Source of the DNA: Pirellulales bacterium
Lineage (GTDB): Bacteria > Planctomycetota > Planctomycetia > Pirellulales > JAICIG01
Assembly (NCBI GenBank): GCA_035533075.1
Contig: DATLUO010000097.1
Location: forward strand, 1-64,000
Direction of reading: 5' to 3'
Length of the DNA: 64,000 bases
This document shows, piece by piece, positions 33,738 through 42,787 of this stretch (its first letter is position 1; the number at the start of each line of letters is the position of its first letter). The notes beneath the pieces are model-generated. The model ran no database searches, had not been told where the DNA came from, and saw only the letters and a list, made by a program, of their open reading frames with translations. A program made the translations under genes and the position numbers.

Positions 33738-35435
33738 ATGGCCACCAGTCCTGTCCATGAAAGCCGCGCGCGCGTCGACCGAACCGCCGCCGCTGGGCAA
33801 ACAGCGGCGATCGCGCCGCGCGACGACGGCCGGCCGATGGCTGCCACCACCTGGCGGCCAGCCTTGCTCGGCAGCCTGCTGACCTATGCGGCGTTTCCAC
33901 CGGTCGATTGGTGGCTGCTGGCCTGGATGGGTCCGGTCTTCTGGCTGTTGCTCGTCCGCCGCCGCGAGCTGGCCGGCCGCCGGCCTTACGCCGTGCTCTG
34001 GCTGGCCGGGTTCGCCTTCTGGTTCCCCATGTTGCAGTGGCTGCGGCTGCCACACTCGGTGACGATCATCGGCTGGTTCGCGCTGTCGATTTATCTGGCG
34101 TTCTACATGCCGATGTTCGTGGCCGTCTGTCGCGTGGCCGTACACGCCCTGCGGCTGCCGCTGCTGGCCGTGGCACCGGTCGTGTGGATGGGGCTGGAAC
34201 TGGCCCAGGCGCACCTGCTCACCGGGTTCAACATGGCGTCGCTGGGGCACAGTCAATGGCGCTGGCTGCCGCTGGTGCAAATCGCCGATCTGGCCGGCGG
34301 CTATCTGGTGAGCGGACTGGTGATCTTCGTGGCCGCCTGCTTGACGACGATGCTGCCGGCCGAGGGGCGTCGCTGGCGGGCCTGTCCGCTACTGCCGATG
34401 GCCGCTGCGATGGCGTCCGCCCTGACCTACGGCTATTGGCGGCTCGACCACGCCGAGGGCCGGCCCGGTCCCACCATCGCCCTCATTCAAGGTTCGATCG
34501 ACACCGAGTTGAAGCACGACCCGGTGAAACAGCGGTTGGTTTATCCGCACTACTTCGCCCTTTCTGAGCGGGCTGTGGCCGAGTGCAAGCATCTCGACCT
34601 GATCGTCTGGCCGGAGACGATGTTCCGCGATTCGTTGTTTGTCTGCCCGGCCGACGTGACCGCTCCGGGAGCCTGGCAGGGTACGCGCGGCCAGTTGGAT
34701 CAAGAAATCATCGCCCGGCGAGAGTGGATCGGCCATCAAGCGAAAGCACTCGATACGCCGCTGCTGTTGGGCATCGACGCGGTCGAGTTCTGCACCACCT
34801 ATCCTCGGCGGTACAACTCGGCGCTCTTCGTCGATCGGCAAGGCCGGATCGGGCCGCGCTACGACAAAACGCACCCCGTGCTGTTCGGCGAATACGTGCC
34901 GCTGGCCAAAGACATGGAATGGCTGGCCAGCTTGTCGCCGATCGGGGCGGGCATCGACTGGGGCAGCGAGGTGCCGGTCTTCGAGGTGGCCGGCGCGCGG
35001 CTGGCGGCCAATATCTGTTATGAAAGCGTCCTTCCGCATGTCATTCGCAGCCAGGTGACACGCCTGCGGCAGGAAGGCAAGGAGCCGGACATCCTGGTCA
35101 ACCTGACCAACGACGGCTGGTTTCGCGGTTCCAGCGAGCTCGACCTGCACCTGACGTGTGCCGTGTTTCGGGCCATCGAGTGTCGCAAGCCGTTCGTGAT
35201 CGCGGCCAACACCGGTTTCTCGGCCTGGATCGACTCCGACGGACGGATCATCAAGCGCGGTCCGCGCCGCGAAGCCGACGTGATTATCGCGCGGCCGCGG
35301 CTCGACGGTCGTCGAAGCCCTTATCTTGTCTGCGGAGACTGGCCATCGGGCATCTGCCTGTTGGCCACCTGCGCGATCGGGCTTTTCGGGATCTACCGGT
35401 GCTACGTTCCACGCTCAACAGCGCACGACGGCTGA
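33738..35435 (+). CDS. lnt: Apolipoprotein N-acyltransferase
   Basis: The protein has 565 residues. About seven membrane helices fill the N-terminal 225 residues (WWLLAWMGPVFWLLLV, FWFPMLQWLRLP and others). The nitrilase-fold domain follows, with catalytic Glu293 in VWPETMF, Lys377 in RYDKTHPVLFGEYVPL and Cys427 in ANICYES. It transfers the third acyl chain to the N-terminal Cys of lipoproteins on the periplasmic side of the inner membrane. Residues 1-33 before the first helix are Arg- and Ala-rich, and M34 is an alternative start. No strong ribosome-binding site is seen for either. Neighbours are unrelated. Confidence 0.9.
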   Translation: MATSPVHESRARVDRTAAAGQTAAIAPRDDGRPMAATTWRPALLGSLLTYAAFPPVDWWLLAWMGPVFWLLLVRRRELAGRRPYAVLWLAGFAFWFPMLQWLRLPHSVTIIGWFALSIYLAFYMPMFVAVCRVAVHALRLPLLAVAPVVWMGLELAQAHLLTGFNMASLGHSQWRWLPLVQIADLAGGYLVSGLVIFVAACLTTMLPAEGRRWRACPLLPMAAAMASALTYGYWRLDHAEGRPGPTIALIQGSIDTELKHDPVKQRLVYPHYFALSERAVAECKHLDLIVWPETMFRDSLFVCPADVTAPGAWQGTRGQLDQEIIARREWIGHQAKALDTPLLLGIDAVEFCTTYPRRYNSALFVDRQGRIGPRYDKTHPVLFGEYVPLAKDMEWLASLSPIGAGIDWGSEVPVFEVAGARLAANICYESVLPHVIRSQVTRLRQEGKEPDILVNLTNDGWFRGSSELDLHLTCAVFRAIECRKPFVIAANTGFSAWIDSDGRIIKRGPRREADVIIARPRLDGRRSPYLVCGDWPSGICLLATCAIGLFGIYRCYVPRSTAHDG

Positions 35436-35559
35436 CGACACGCCCGTGGGGCGACCTTCCCAGGTCGTCGAGCGAAGACGCCTTTGATGACGTCGATTCT
35501 CGGCGCGAAGGGGCTTACAATCAGAGCGAACCCCATTCACATGCCCGAAGACTGCCACC

Positions 35560-37728
35560 ATGAAGATCCACCTCCGAAATTTGACGATCGCCGTAGTTTC
35601 TTTAGCATCGCTGTGGTTGTTTGCTCGATGCGCCGCGGACGACGAGCAGACCGCCGGCATCGTGTTTGCCGACTTCGAGGGCGGCGACTATGGTCGTTGG
35701 CAGACGAGCGGCACGGCCTTCGGAGCGGGGCCGGCCAAGGGGACGCTGGCGGGCCAAATGCCGGTAAGCGGCTTCTTGGGCAAGGGGCTGGTGAATAGTT
35801 TCGTTGGAGGCGATGAAGCGACCGGCAAACTCACGTCGCCGGAGTTTAAGATCGAAGGCAAGTTCATCGGCTTCCTGATTGGCGGCGGTGGCTATCCAGG
35901 GAAGACGTGCATGAACCTGTTGGTGGAGGGCCGCGTTCTGCGGACGGCCACCGGCCCGAACACACCGCCCGGCGGCAGCGAACAGCTTGAAGCCGCCGCC
36001 TGGGACGTGAGCGACCTGACGGGCAAGATGGCCCGCATCGAAATCGTCGACGAGGCCAGCGGCGGTTGGGGTCACATCAACGTCGATCAGATCGTCTTCA
36101 CAGACCGCCGCCCGATCGAGGTCGTCCACAACGCCCGCCGCGACCTGCCGGCCGAGCGGCGGTTCTTGCTCTTTCCCGTGCGCAACGGCGCCGCCAAGCG
36201 CCGCGTGACGGTCAGCGTACAGGGACGCGCCGAACGGCAATTCGAGATCGAGCTGGCCGACGGAGAGGCCGATTGGTGGGCGCCGCTCGACATCACTCGT
36301 TGGCAAAATCGGACGCTCACGATCGAGGTCGACAAGCTGCCTGGAGACTCGCACGCGCTCGACAACCTGCGGCAAAGCGACGACGCCGTGGAACCGAACG
36401 ATGTTTACCACGAGGCCTTGCGGCCGCAGTTGCACTTCTCGCCCCGGCGCGGCTGGACGAACGACCCCAACGGGCTTGTTTTCCATCAAGGACGCTACCA
36501 CCTTTTCTTTCAGCACAATCCCTATGGCTGGAGTTGGGGCAACATGCACTGGGGCCACGCCACGGGCAGCGATCTCGCGCATTGGCAGGAACTGGGCGAA
36601 GCGTTGTATCCCGATGCGATGGGGCCGATGTTTTCCGGCAGTGCGGTTGTCGACTGGCACAACACCAGCGGCCTGGGCCGCGACGGCCGACCGCCGCTGG
36701 TGCTCTGTTATACCGCGGCCGGCAGTCCGACCGTGCAATGCCTGGCCTACAGCAACGACGGCGGCCAGACGTTTACCAAGTACGAGCACAATCCGGTCGT
36801 CGACCAGATCACGCCCGGCAACCGCGATCCCAAGGTCTTTTGGCACGAGCCAACTCGCCGCTGGGTGATGGTGCTCTACGTCGGCTTGCCCGACAACAAG
36901 CACGCGATTCAATTTCTCACCTCGCCGGATTTGAAAGAGTGGAAGGTCGGCAGCCAGGTCGAGGGCTTTTATGAATGCCCCGATCTGTTCGAGCTACCGG
37001 TCGACGGCGATGCGGGCCGGAAAAAGTGGGTGCTGACGGCGGCCAGCAGCGAATATCAGGTGGGCAGCTTCGATGGCGAGCGTTTCGTTTCGGAAACGGC
37101 CCGGTTGCCCGGCCACCGCGGCCGCGGCTTTTATGCGGCCCAGACCTTCAGCGACATTCCGGCCCGCGACGGCCGCCGCATTCAGATTGGCTGGTTGCAA
37201 GCGGCGTCGCCCGGCATGCCGTTCAATCAATGCTTGTCTCTGCCGCTCAAACTCGGGCTGCTGACGACGGCCGATGGTCCTCGGCTGACATGGTCGCCCG
37301 TGACGGAGATCGAACGGCTGCGCGCCAAAGAATTCCGCTTCTCGGACAGCGTCTTGTCTGCCGAAGAGAGCAAGAAGCTGGGCGGAATTCAATCGGAGTT
37401 GCTCGACATCGTGGCGGTGATGGAACCCGCCAAGACCGCCGAAGTCGTCTTCGACGTGCGCGGCGTGAGCCTGAGCTACGACGCCGCGAAAGAACAGCTC
37501 ACCGTCAACGGGCACGCCGTCGCTGCTCCGTTGCGCGAGGGGAAACTCGACGTGCGAGTCGTCGTCGATCGGACCGCGTTTGAAATCTTCGCCGACGGCG
37601 GATCGATCTATATCCCGATGCCCGTCATCCCCGCGGCCGAGAACCGAAACGTATCCGTCACGGTCCGACGCGGCCAGGTGCGGTTGCCGCGGTTCGAGGT
37701 GTACGAGCTGCGGTCGATCTGGCAATGA
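35560..37728 (+). CDS. Secreted GH32 fructan hydrolase (levanase/inulinase-like)
   Basis: The protein has 722 residues with a signal peptide (VVSLASLWLFARCAAD). An N-terminal beta-sandwich (about 30-185, starting FADFEGGDYGRWQTSG) looks like a carbohydrate-binding module of the CBM66/DUF4980 kind. The GH32 five-bladed propeller follows with its three acidic residues: Asp302 in WTNDPNG (nucleophile), Asp423 in NRDPKV (transition-state stabiliser) and Glu472 in YECPDLF (acid/base). FSGS is also present. The C-terminal beta-sandwich ends with VRLPRFEVYELRSIW. It should release fructose from fructans such as levan or inulin outside the cytoplasm. No dedicated fructose transporter is nearby. Confidence 0.93.
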   Translation: MKIHLRNLTIAVVSLASLWLFARCAADDEQTAGIVFADFEGGDYGRWQTSGTAFGAGPAKGTLAGQMPVSGFLGKGLVNSFVGGDEATGKLTSPEFKIEGKFIGFLIGGGGYPGKTCMNLLVEGRVLRTATGPNTPPGGSEQLEAAAWDVSDLTGKMARIEIVDEASGGWGHINVDQIVFTDRRPIEVVHNARRDLPAERRFLLFPVRNGAAKRRVTVSVQGRAERQFEIELADGEADWWAPLDITRWQNRTLTIEVDKLPGDSHALDNLRQSDDAVEPNDVYHEALRPQLHFSPRRGWTNDPNGLVFHQGRYHLFFQHNPYGWSWGNMHWGHATGSDLAHWQELGEALYPDAMGPMFSGSAVVDWHNTSGLGRDGRPPLVLCYTAAGSPTVQCLAYSNDGGQTFTKYEHNPVVDQITPGNRDPKVFWHEPTRRWVMVLYVGLPDNKHAIQFLTSPDLKEWKVGSQVEGFYECPDLFELPVDGDAGRKKWVLTAASSEYQVGSFDGERFVSETARLPGHRGRGFYAAQTFSDIPARDGRRIQIGWLQAASPGMPFNQCLSLPLKLGLLTTADGPRLTWSPVTEIERLRAKEFRFSDSVLSAEESKKLGGIQSELLDIVAVMEPAKTAEVVFDVRGVSLSYDAAKEQLTVNGHAVAAPLREGKLDVRVVVDRTAFEIFADGGSIYIPMPVIPAAENRNVSVTVRRGQVRLPRFEVYELRSIWQ

Positions 37729-38028
37729 GTGGATTGTCGAGGAGCCAAAGTGATGTCGAGAGCGGTGCAACACCCGATGGTTCAGGCCCCATCCAGCTTG
37801 CCTGGATGGTGAATAAGATGCCTCCCGGCTGCTACGCAGCTCACCATCTCCTTCACCATCCAGGCGAGCTGGATGGGGTCGACTCGTGGCGGCGGCAAAA
37901 CCCACCCGGCTCAAGGACGCCACGCTCGACATACTTCTCTCAGCCGCCGGGACGTGTTATCGTTGGGCGCAGCACGCGCGCAGCGGGTTGCGGCGGAAAA
38001 AAGAGACCCCGAATGGTCAGGGGCAACG
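37729..38028. other. 300-bp spacer before the defence operon
   Basis: This region lies between the GH32 gene and the type III methyltransferase start. It holds a 26-nt inverted repeat pair (37788-37877) and no convincing gene. The methyltransferase frame is open from 37873, but the conserved protein starts at 38029 (MKLKHAILALLGREELKRIV). Confidence 0.6.
37788..37877. repeat. 26-nt inverted repeat pair with self-palindromic arms
   Basis: Arms at 37788-37813 and 37852-37877 are reverse complements with one mismatch. Each arm is itself a hairpin, CATCCAG-5 nt-CTGGATG. The loop is 38 bp. The layout equals that of the pair at 55374-55459, though the sequence differs. It could act as a transcription barrier before the defence operon or as a REP-like element. 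Confidence 0.85.
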
Positions 38029-41000
38029 ATGAAATTGAAGCACGCCATCCTCGCCCTGCTGGGCCGGGAAGAACTCAAACGGATTGTGGATGAATTCGAT
38101 CTCGACGGCGTCGACCGGCGCAGCGTCGAAGACATGCGGCGCGGGCTCTCGCGAGCGCGACGCGCCACTCCGGCAATCCTGTTGGAATACCTCGGCGAAA
38201 CGGAGGTCAAGGCGGTCTGCGAAGCCGTGGACGTTGATTCCGTCGGCCGTCGCGGGCAACTCATTGAGCGCCTCCTGGCGGGCACGGATGCCGCCGAAAC
38301 GGAAACCGCCGGCCCCGCGGAAGCGGACCCGGTGAAAGGCAAGGACGCGCTTTGGCCCGACGAAGGCACCGACACTAACCCGAAGCGCCAGCGAGGCGGA
38401 CAGACGGACCCCCAGCGCCAGCGAGGCGGGCGGGCGAGCGCGCGGCCGGGAACCGAACGCACGTCACAGACATCGGCCGGGTCCGGGTCGGCCGGACCGG
38501 CGGCGAAACGCGCGATCGAGCACTACGAACACTCGGACAAGACGCGCATGAACAATCCTCCTGTTGGCTTAGTGACGCCCCAGACCGATCCCGACGCGGG
38601 AACCAAAAAACGTTATGCCTACGACCCGCACCTCGATCCAACGCTGGTCTGGGCCGGCAAGGCGGAGCAGAGCGCCATCGAAGTGCCGACCGTCTCGCTG
38701 CACGTTCACGAGCGGATCGACCCGCGGACCATCATCGAAGCCGTGCGGAGGCGCAACGGCGGCGCGGCGAAGGCGGGCGGGGCGCCGGTGCAGCGATCGT
38801 TGTTCGAAGAGCCGGAAGAGAACCCGCCCTTGCGCGAGGCGATCGACTTCTACCGGCACGCCCACGGCTGGAGCAACCGCCTGATCGCCGGCAATTCGCT
38901 GTTGGTGATGAACTCGCTCTTGGAGAAGGAGGGCCTGGCCGGCAAGGTGCAGATGATCTACATCGACCCACCCTACGGCATCAAGTACGGGTCGAACTTC
39001 CAGCCCTTCGTCAACCGCCGCGACGTCAAAGACGGCAGCGACGACGACCTGACGCAGGAGCCCGAAATGGTCCAGGCCTTCCGCGACACCTGGGAGCTGG
39101 GAATCCATTCCTACTTAACGTACCTGCGCGACCGGCTGCTACTCTGTCGGGATCTCCTCACTGCCACGGGCAGCATCTTTGTGCAGATCAGCGATCAGAA
39201 TCTCCACCACGTACGCGAGCTCGTTACTGAAATACTTGGCGCAGACAACTTCGTCTGCACAATTGCATTCAAAAAGACCGGCGCAATGGCGTCCGCACGT
39301 CTGCCAGTAGTCTGCGACTACATCATTTGGGCCGCCAAAGACGGTTGCCAAATGCAATTCCAGCAACTCTTTATGAAGCGAAGTTCCGTTGACGGCGGCC
39401 TCGACGCTTTTAAGCACGTATTGTTGCCGTCGGGAGAGGTCGTCGGCGCCGTGGAATTCAGCGACGGCGCCCACTTGCCAGACGGCGCGAAGGCGTGCCA
39501 ATCAGTATCCCTAACTTCGCAAGATCCAAGCGAAACCAGGAACTACACATATCTATTTCGCGGACGTGAGTTCAAGCCACCAGCGAACCGACACTGGAGC
39601 ATTTCTGAAAATGCGATGCGGCGACTTGAACAAAAGCGCAGGCTGTTTGTTGCCGGCGACAGTTTGAGATTCGCGTACCTTCTCGAGGACAATCCTGTTG
39701 TGCCGATCAACAACATTTGGGCCGACACGGGCACGGGTAGTTTTACGGAGCCGCAACGGTACGTTGTCGAGACAGCATCGAAGGCCGTTGTACGCTGCAT
39801 GCTGATGACGACGAACCCAGGAGATCTCGTGTTCGACCCGACTTGCGGTTCGGGAACGACGGCGGCCGTGGCGGAGCGCTGGGGTCGCAGGTGGATAACG
39901 TGCGATACCTCGAGGGTCGCCACGGCGATCACGAAACAGCGGCTTATGACCCAGACCTTTCCCTATTATGAACTCGCTCATCCAAACGAAGGCATCCCCA
40001 GCGGTTTCGTCTACAAGACCGTGCCACGTATCACTTTGGGCGAGATAGCAAACGATGAGCCACCGTCGCAGGAAACGCTTTTCGACCAGCCAGACGTGGA
40101 CAAATCGAAGGTCCGCGTCACCGGCCCCTTCACGGTCGAAGCCGTGCCCGCGCCCGCCGTCCGGCCGATCAGCGAAATCGTCAAAGAAGAGCAGGCCGCC
40201 GTGCTCGACGAGCAGCCCAGCTTGCCGGGCATCGAACCGCTCGACGGACAAACGCGGTTGGAGCTGCGCGACGAAGTCGCCGTGGCACGCTACGGCGAAA
40301 CGGCCCGGCAACGCGAATGGCGCGACGAGCTCTTGAAGTGCGGCATCCGCGGTCGCAGCGGGCAACGCGTGGAGTTTGCCCGAATCGAGCCGCTGGGCGG
40401 CACGCGCTGGCTGCAATGCGAAGGGGAAACGAAGGGCGATTCGCCGGAGCACGTCGTGGTTTCGTTCGGCCCCGAATATGCGCCCTTGGAACAGCGGCAG
40501 GTGGAGTCGGCCTTGGAAGAAGCCGGCCGGCTGAAGCCCCGTCCGGCGCTCGTCGTGTTCGCGGCCTTTCAGTTCGACCCGGAAGCGGCCAAAGACATCG
40601 ACGAGACGCGCTGGCCCGGCGTCACGCTGCTCAAAGTGCAGATGAACACCGATCTGTTGACCGACGACCTGAAAAAGAAGCGGGCCAGCAACGAGTCGTA
40701 TTGGCTGGTCGGGCAGCCCGACGTGGCCGTCACGCGGCTGGCCGAGGGAGCGTACCGCGGCTTGTGGCAGGTCGAGGTGTACGGCTTCGATTATTACAAC
40801 CCGCGCAGCGGGCAGATCGAGTCGGGCGACACGTCGAAGATCGCGATGTGGCTGTTGGACACCGACTACGACGGTCGCAGCCTGTTTCCGCGGCAGGTGT
40901 TTTTTCCGATGGCGGGCGACAAAGAGGGCTGGTCGCGGCTGGCGCGCAACCTGAAGGCCGAGATCGACGAAGAGCGGATCGAGGCTTACCGCGGCTCCGT

Positions 41001-41100
41001 CTCGCTCCCCTTCGAGGCCGGCGAGCACCGCCGCGTGGCCGTGAAGATTGTCGACGACCGCGGCATCGAAAGCCTCAAGATCGTGGAGTTGAACGGATGA
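38029..41100 (+). CDS. Type III restriction-modification methyltransferase subunit (Mod-like)
   Basis: The protein has 1023 residues. Residues 1-90 hold two helical SAP-like halves (LLGREELKRIVDEFDLDGV, LLEYLGETEVKAVCEAVDVD). A disordered linker contains the dispersed-repeat peptide NPKRQRG. The beta-class adenine-N6 methyltransferase follows: DPPYG at 313-317 (motif IV) precedes FDPTCGSGTT at 602 (motif I, SAM binding). The ~350-residue C-terminal part (RLELRDEVAVARYGETARQ and on) is probably the Res-contacting or regulatory region. It would methylate adenine in the target sequence and give specificity to Res. Its TGA overlaps the ATPase ATG by 4 bp. It is the first gene of a coupled four-gene operon. 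Confidence 0.88.
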   Translation: MKLKHAILALLGREELKRIVDEFDLDGVDRRSVEDMRRGLSRARRATPAILLEYLGETEVKAVCEAVDVDSVGRRGQLIERLLAGTDAAETETAGPAEADPVKGKDALWPDEGTDTNPKRQRGGQTDPQRQRGGRASARPGTERTSQTSAGSGSAGPAAKRAIEHYEHSDKTRMNNPPVGLVTPQTDPDAGTKKRYAYDPHLDPTLVWAGKAEQSAIEVPTVSLHVHERIDPRTIIEAVRRRNGGAAKAGGAPVQRSLFEEPEENPPLREAIDFYRHAHGWSNRLIAGNSLLVMNSLLEKEGLAGKVQMIYIDPPYGIKYGSNFQPFVNRRDVKDGSDDDLTQEPEMVQAFRDTWELGIHSYLTYLRDRLLLCRDLLTATGSIFVQISDQNLHHVRELVTEILGADNFVCTIAFKKTGAMASARLPVVCDYIIWAAKDGCQMQFQQLFMKRSSVDGGLDAFKHVLLPSGEVVGAVEFSDGAHLPDGAKACQSVSLTSQDPSETRNYTYLFRGREFKPPANRHWSISENAMRRLEQKRRLFVAGDSLRFAYLLEDNPVVPINNIWADTGTGSFTEPQRYVVETASKAVVRCMLMTTNPGDLVFDPTCGSGTTAAVAERWGRRWITCDTSRVATAITKQRLMTQTFPYYELAHPNEGIPSGFVYKTVPRITLGEIANDEPPSQETLFDQPDVDKSKVRVTGPFTVEAVPAPAVRPISEIVKEEQAAVLDEQPSLPGIEPLDGQTRLELRDEVAVARYGETARQREWRDELLKCGIRGRSGQRVEFARIEPLGGTRWLQCEGETKGDSPEHVVVSFGPEYAPLEQRQVESALEEAGRLKPRPALVVFAAFQFDPEAAKDIDETRWPGVTLLKVQMNTDLLTDDLKKKRASNESYWLVGQPDVAVTRLAEGAYRGLWQVEVYGFDYYNPRSGQIESGDTSKIAMWLLDTDYDGRSLFPRQVFFPMAGDKEGWSRLARNLKAEIDEERIEAYRGSVSLPFEAGEHRRVAVKIVDDRGIESLKIVELNG
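38377..38429 (+). repeat. Two copies of a dispersed repeat inside the methyltransferase gene
   Basis: The word AACCCGAAGCGCCAGCGAGG occurs here and, with a changed 5' end, again about 30 bp later. It encodes TNPKRQRGG and DPQRQRGG in frame, between the N-terminal helical region and the catalytic domain. The same word recurs at 41109-41128. It looks like an intergenic repeat that has entered coding sequence. Confidence 0.85.
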
Positions 41101-42224
41101 AGAACACCAACCCGAAGCGCCAGCGAGGTCGAGGGGCAAAGATCAAGGAACTGACGGTGAAGAACTTCACCGTCTTCGACGAAGCGAAGTTCGAGTTTTC
41201 GCCGGGGCTGAACGTGATCATCGGCGAGAACGGCACGGGCAAGTCGCACCTGTTGAAGCTGATGTACGCGATCGTAAAGGGGTCAACCAATCCAGATCAT
41301 TCCACGCAGGACTTGGCAGAGGCGCTTGTGGCGTCTCAGCACGGCGTACTCCAGAAGCTCAGAGCGGTTTTCATGCCCGAGCACGGACGGTTGGAGCGGC
41401 TGGTGCGAAACGGCGCAAGGAGCGGTGCGAGCCTGCGCCTCGCAACGGACGGTGCTGCGGTCGAAATGTCGATTCAGCCCGCGAAGCAACGTGGTTTATC
41501 GCCAATTTACGGCTTTGAAGGTTCGCCGCAGTTCGACCTTGCCACACCGTGCGTGTTTCTGCCTCCGGCCGACGTGTTGGCGTTGTACGAGGGATTCATC
41601 GGCAGCTATGCCAAGCGGGCTCTCTCGCTCGACGAAACGTACAACGACCTGTGCATCGAACTGGATGTGCCTCTGTTGCGCGAAGAACCTGAGTGGGCGA
41701 TAGCGATGCTGCGGCGCATCGAGAAACTGATCGGTGGGAAGGTCGTGGTCAAAGGCGGCCGCTTCTACATCGGTAAGCTCGAAGCGCACTTAGTGGCGGC
41801 GGGCTATCGCAAACTAGGCGAGATCGTGCGGCTCATCGGCAACGGCAGTATCACCTCCGAAACGGTGCTCTTTTGGGACGAACCCGAAGCGGGTCTCAAT
41901 CCGCGACTGATCACCTTGGTATCGGAACTTGTGTTCTTGCTTGCCAAGGTGGGAGTGCAGGTGTTTGTGGCTACGCACGATTTTCTGCTGAGCGATCAGT
42001 TGTCGGTGGCGGTTGAATATGGCACCGAAGAGGGCAAGGCGGCAAACGCGCGGTTTTTCGGGCTAAGCCGGCCTAAGCCAAACGCGTCGGTCGTGATTGA
42101 GTCGGGCGGGGTCTTGGCTGACATCCAAAACAACCCGATCCTGGCGGAATACGCCGAGCAGAGTGATCGCGAGCGAAGGCTATTTTCAGGCGAAAGCGCC
42201 GCCGCAGCCAAGAGGGGCCCATGA
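41097..42224 (+). CDS. AAA family ATPase embedded in the type III operon
   Basis: The protein has 375 residues from ATG 41097, overlapping the Mod stop as ATGA. Residues 4-11 are the dispersed-repeat peptide. After it come KELTVKNFTVFDEAKFEF and Walker A IIGENGTGKSHL, then a regulatory insert. Walker B is VLFWDEPEAGLNPRL with the following sensor His in VFVATHDF. This is an SMC/RecF/OLD-like 'AAA_15/AAA_21' ATPase, of the kind that pairs with nucleases in anti-phage systems. No nuclease domain is present in this protein itself; the next gene may supply one. Its stop overlaps the next start, again as ATGA. Confidence 0.85.
   Translation: MKNTNPKRQRGRGAKIKELTVKNFTVFDEAKFEFSPGLNVIIGENGTGKSHLLKLMYAIVKGSTNPDHSTQDLAEALVASQHGVLQKLRAVFMPEHGRLERLVRNGARSGASLRLATDGAAVEMSIQPAKQRGLSPIYGFEGSPQFDLATPCVFLPPADVLALYEGFIGSYAKRALSLDETYNDLCIELDVPLLREEPEWAIAMLRRIEKLIGGKVVVKGGRFYIGKLEAHLVAAGYRKLGEIVRLIGNGSITSETVLFWDEPEAGLNPRLITLVSELVFLLAKVGVQVFVATHDFLLSDQLSVAVEYGTEEGKAANARFFGLSRPKPNASVVIESGGVLADIQNNPILAEYAEQSDRERRLFSGESAAAAKRGP
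41109..41128 (+). repeat. Dispersed repeat word just after the ATPase start codon
   Basis: AACCCGAAGCGCCAGCGAGG stands 12 bp after the ATG and is read as NPKRQRG. It is the same word as in the methyltransferase gene at 38377. Confidence 0.9.
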
Positions 42225-42787
42225 GCAGCGAATTCCGCGAGGGACAACTGCGATTCCAATTCAGTGACGAGTGGTACGTCGTCAAGTATGACGGGCACCG
42301 CGACTACTCCGCCGAGATGGCGAGGCTGCAAGGGACCAAGGCGGTCGATTTTATCGCCCTCCTCGAAGCGCAGCCGGCGGCGGAAATGCTTTGGATGGAA
42401 GTCAAAGACTTCCGCGGCTATCGAATCCAAAACAAAGCGCGCCAATTCGACGGCGAACTAGCCGCGGAGCTTGGTGAGAAGGTCCGCGACTCGATCGCTG
42501 GCCTGGTCGGGGCCTGGCAGAGATCCTCAACTCCCGACGTCTGGCTCCCCTTCATCGAACGGTTGTCCCAGCGCGAGCCGCCAATGAAAGTGCTGCTTTG
42601 GTTGGAAGACGATCCTCCGCCGCCCGGAGGCACACGTAACGCAACGCTGACCGAGCGCGTGCGAATACGGTTGCTCAAGGAGCGGCTGAGGTGGCTGACA
42701 ACCAAGGTAATCGTTGCCAGTCTGGCGACACGAAATTGGCCGAAAGGCATGAAAGTTTCCAACCTGCCTGGAGCGGGACGGCCATGA
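42221..42787 (+). CDS. Putative PD-(D/E)xK-type partner protein of the AAA ATPase
   Basis: The protein has 188 residues. Near the N-terminus VDFIALLEAQPAAEMLWMEVKDFRGYR gives Asp43, Glu60 and Lys62 (cited in parts), the D-x16-E-x-K spacing of PD-(D/E)xK nucleases. The rest is helical with a Pro run (DDPPPPGG). It overlaps the ATPase gene by ATGA at the start, and its TGA overlaps the Res ATG, so all four operon genes are coupled. The nuclease assignment is inference from the motif. It could instead be a non-catalytic restriction-endonuclease-fold scaffold. I know no named family for it. Confidence 0.6.
   Translation: MSSEFREGQLRFQFSDEWYVVKYDGHRDYSAEMARLQGTKAVDFIALLEAQPAAEMLWMEVKDFRGYRIQNKARQFDGELAAELGEKVRDSIAGLVGAWQRSSTPDVWLPFIERLSQREPPMKVLLWLEDDPPPPGGTRNATLTERVRIRLLKERLRWLTTKVIVASLATRNWPKGMKVSNLPGAGRP

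Noticed and set aside
40317-42224. 635-codon frame starting inside the methyltransferase gene
   Set aside because: Only the part from ATG 41097 has protein-like sequence. The earlier 260 codons are a shifted frame of the methyltransferase.
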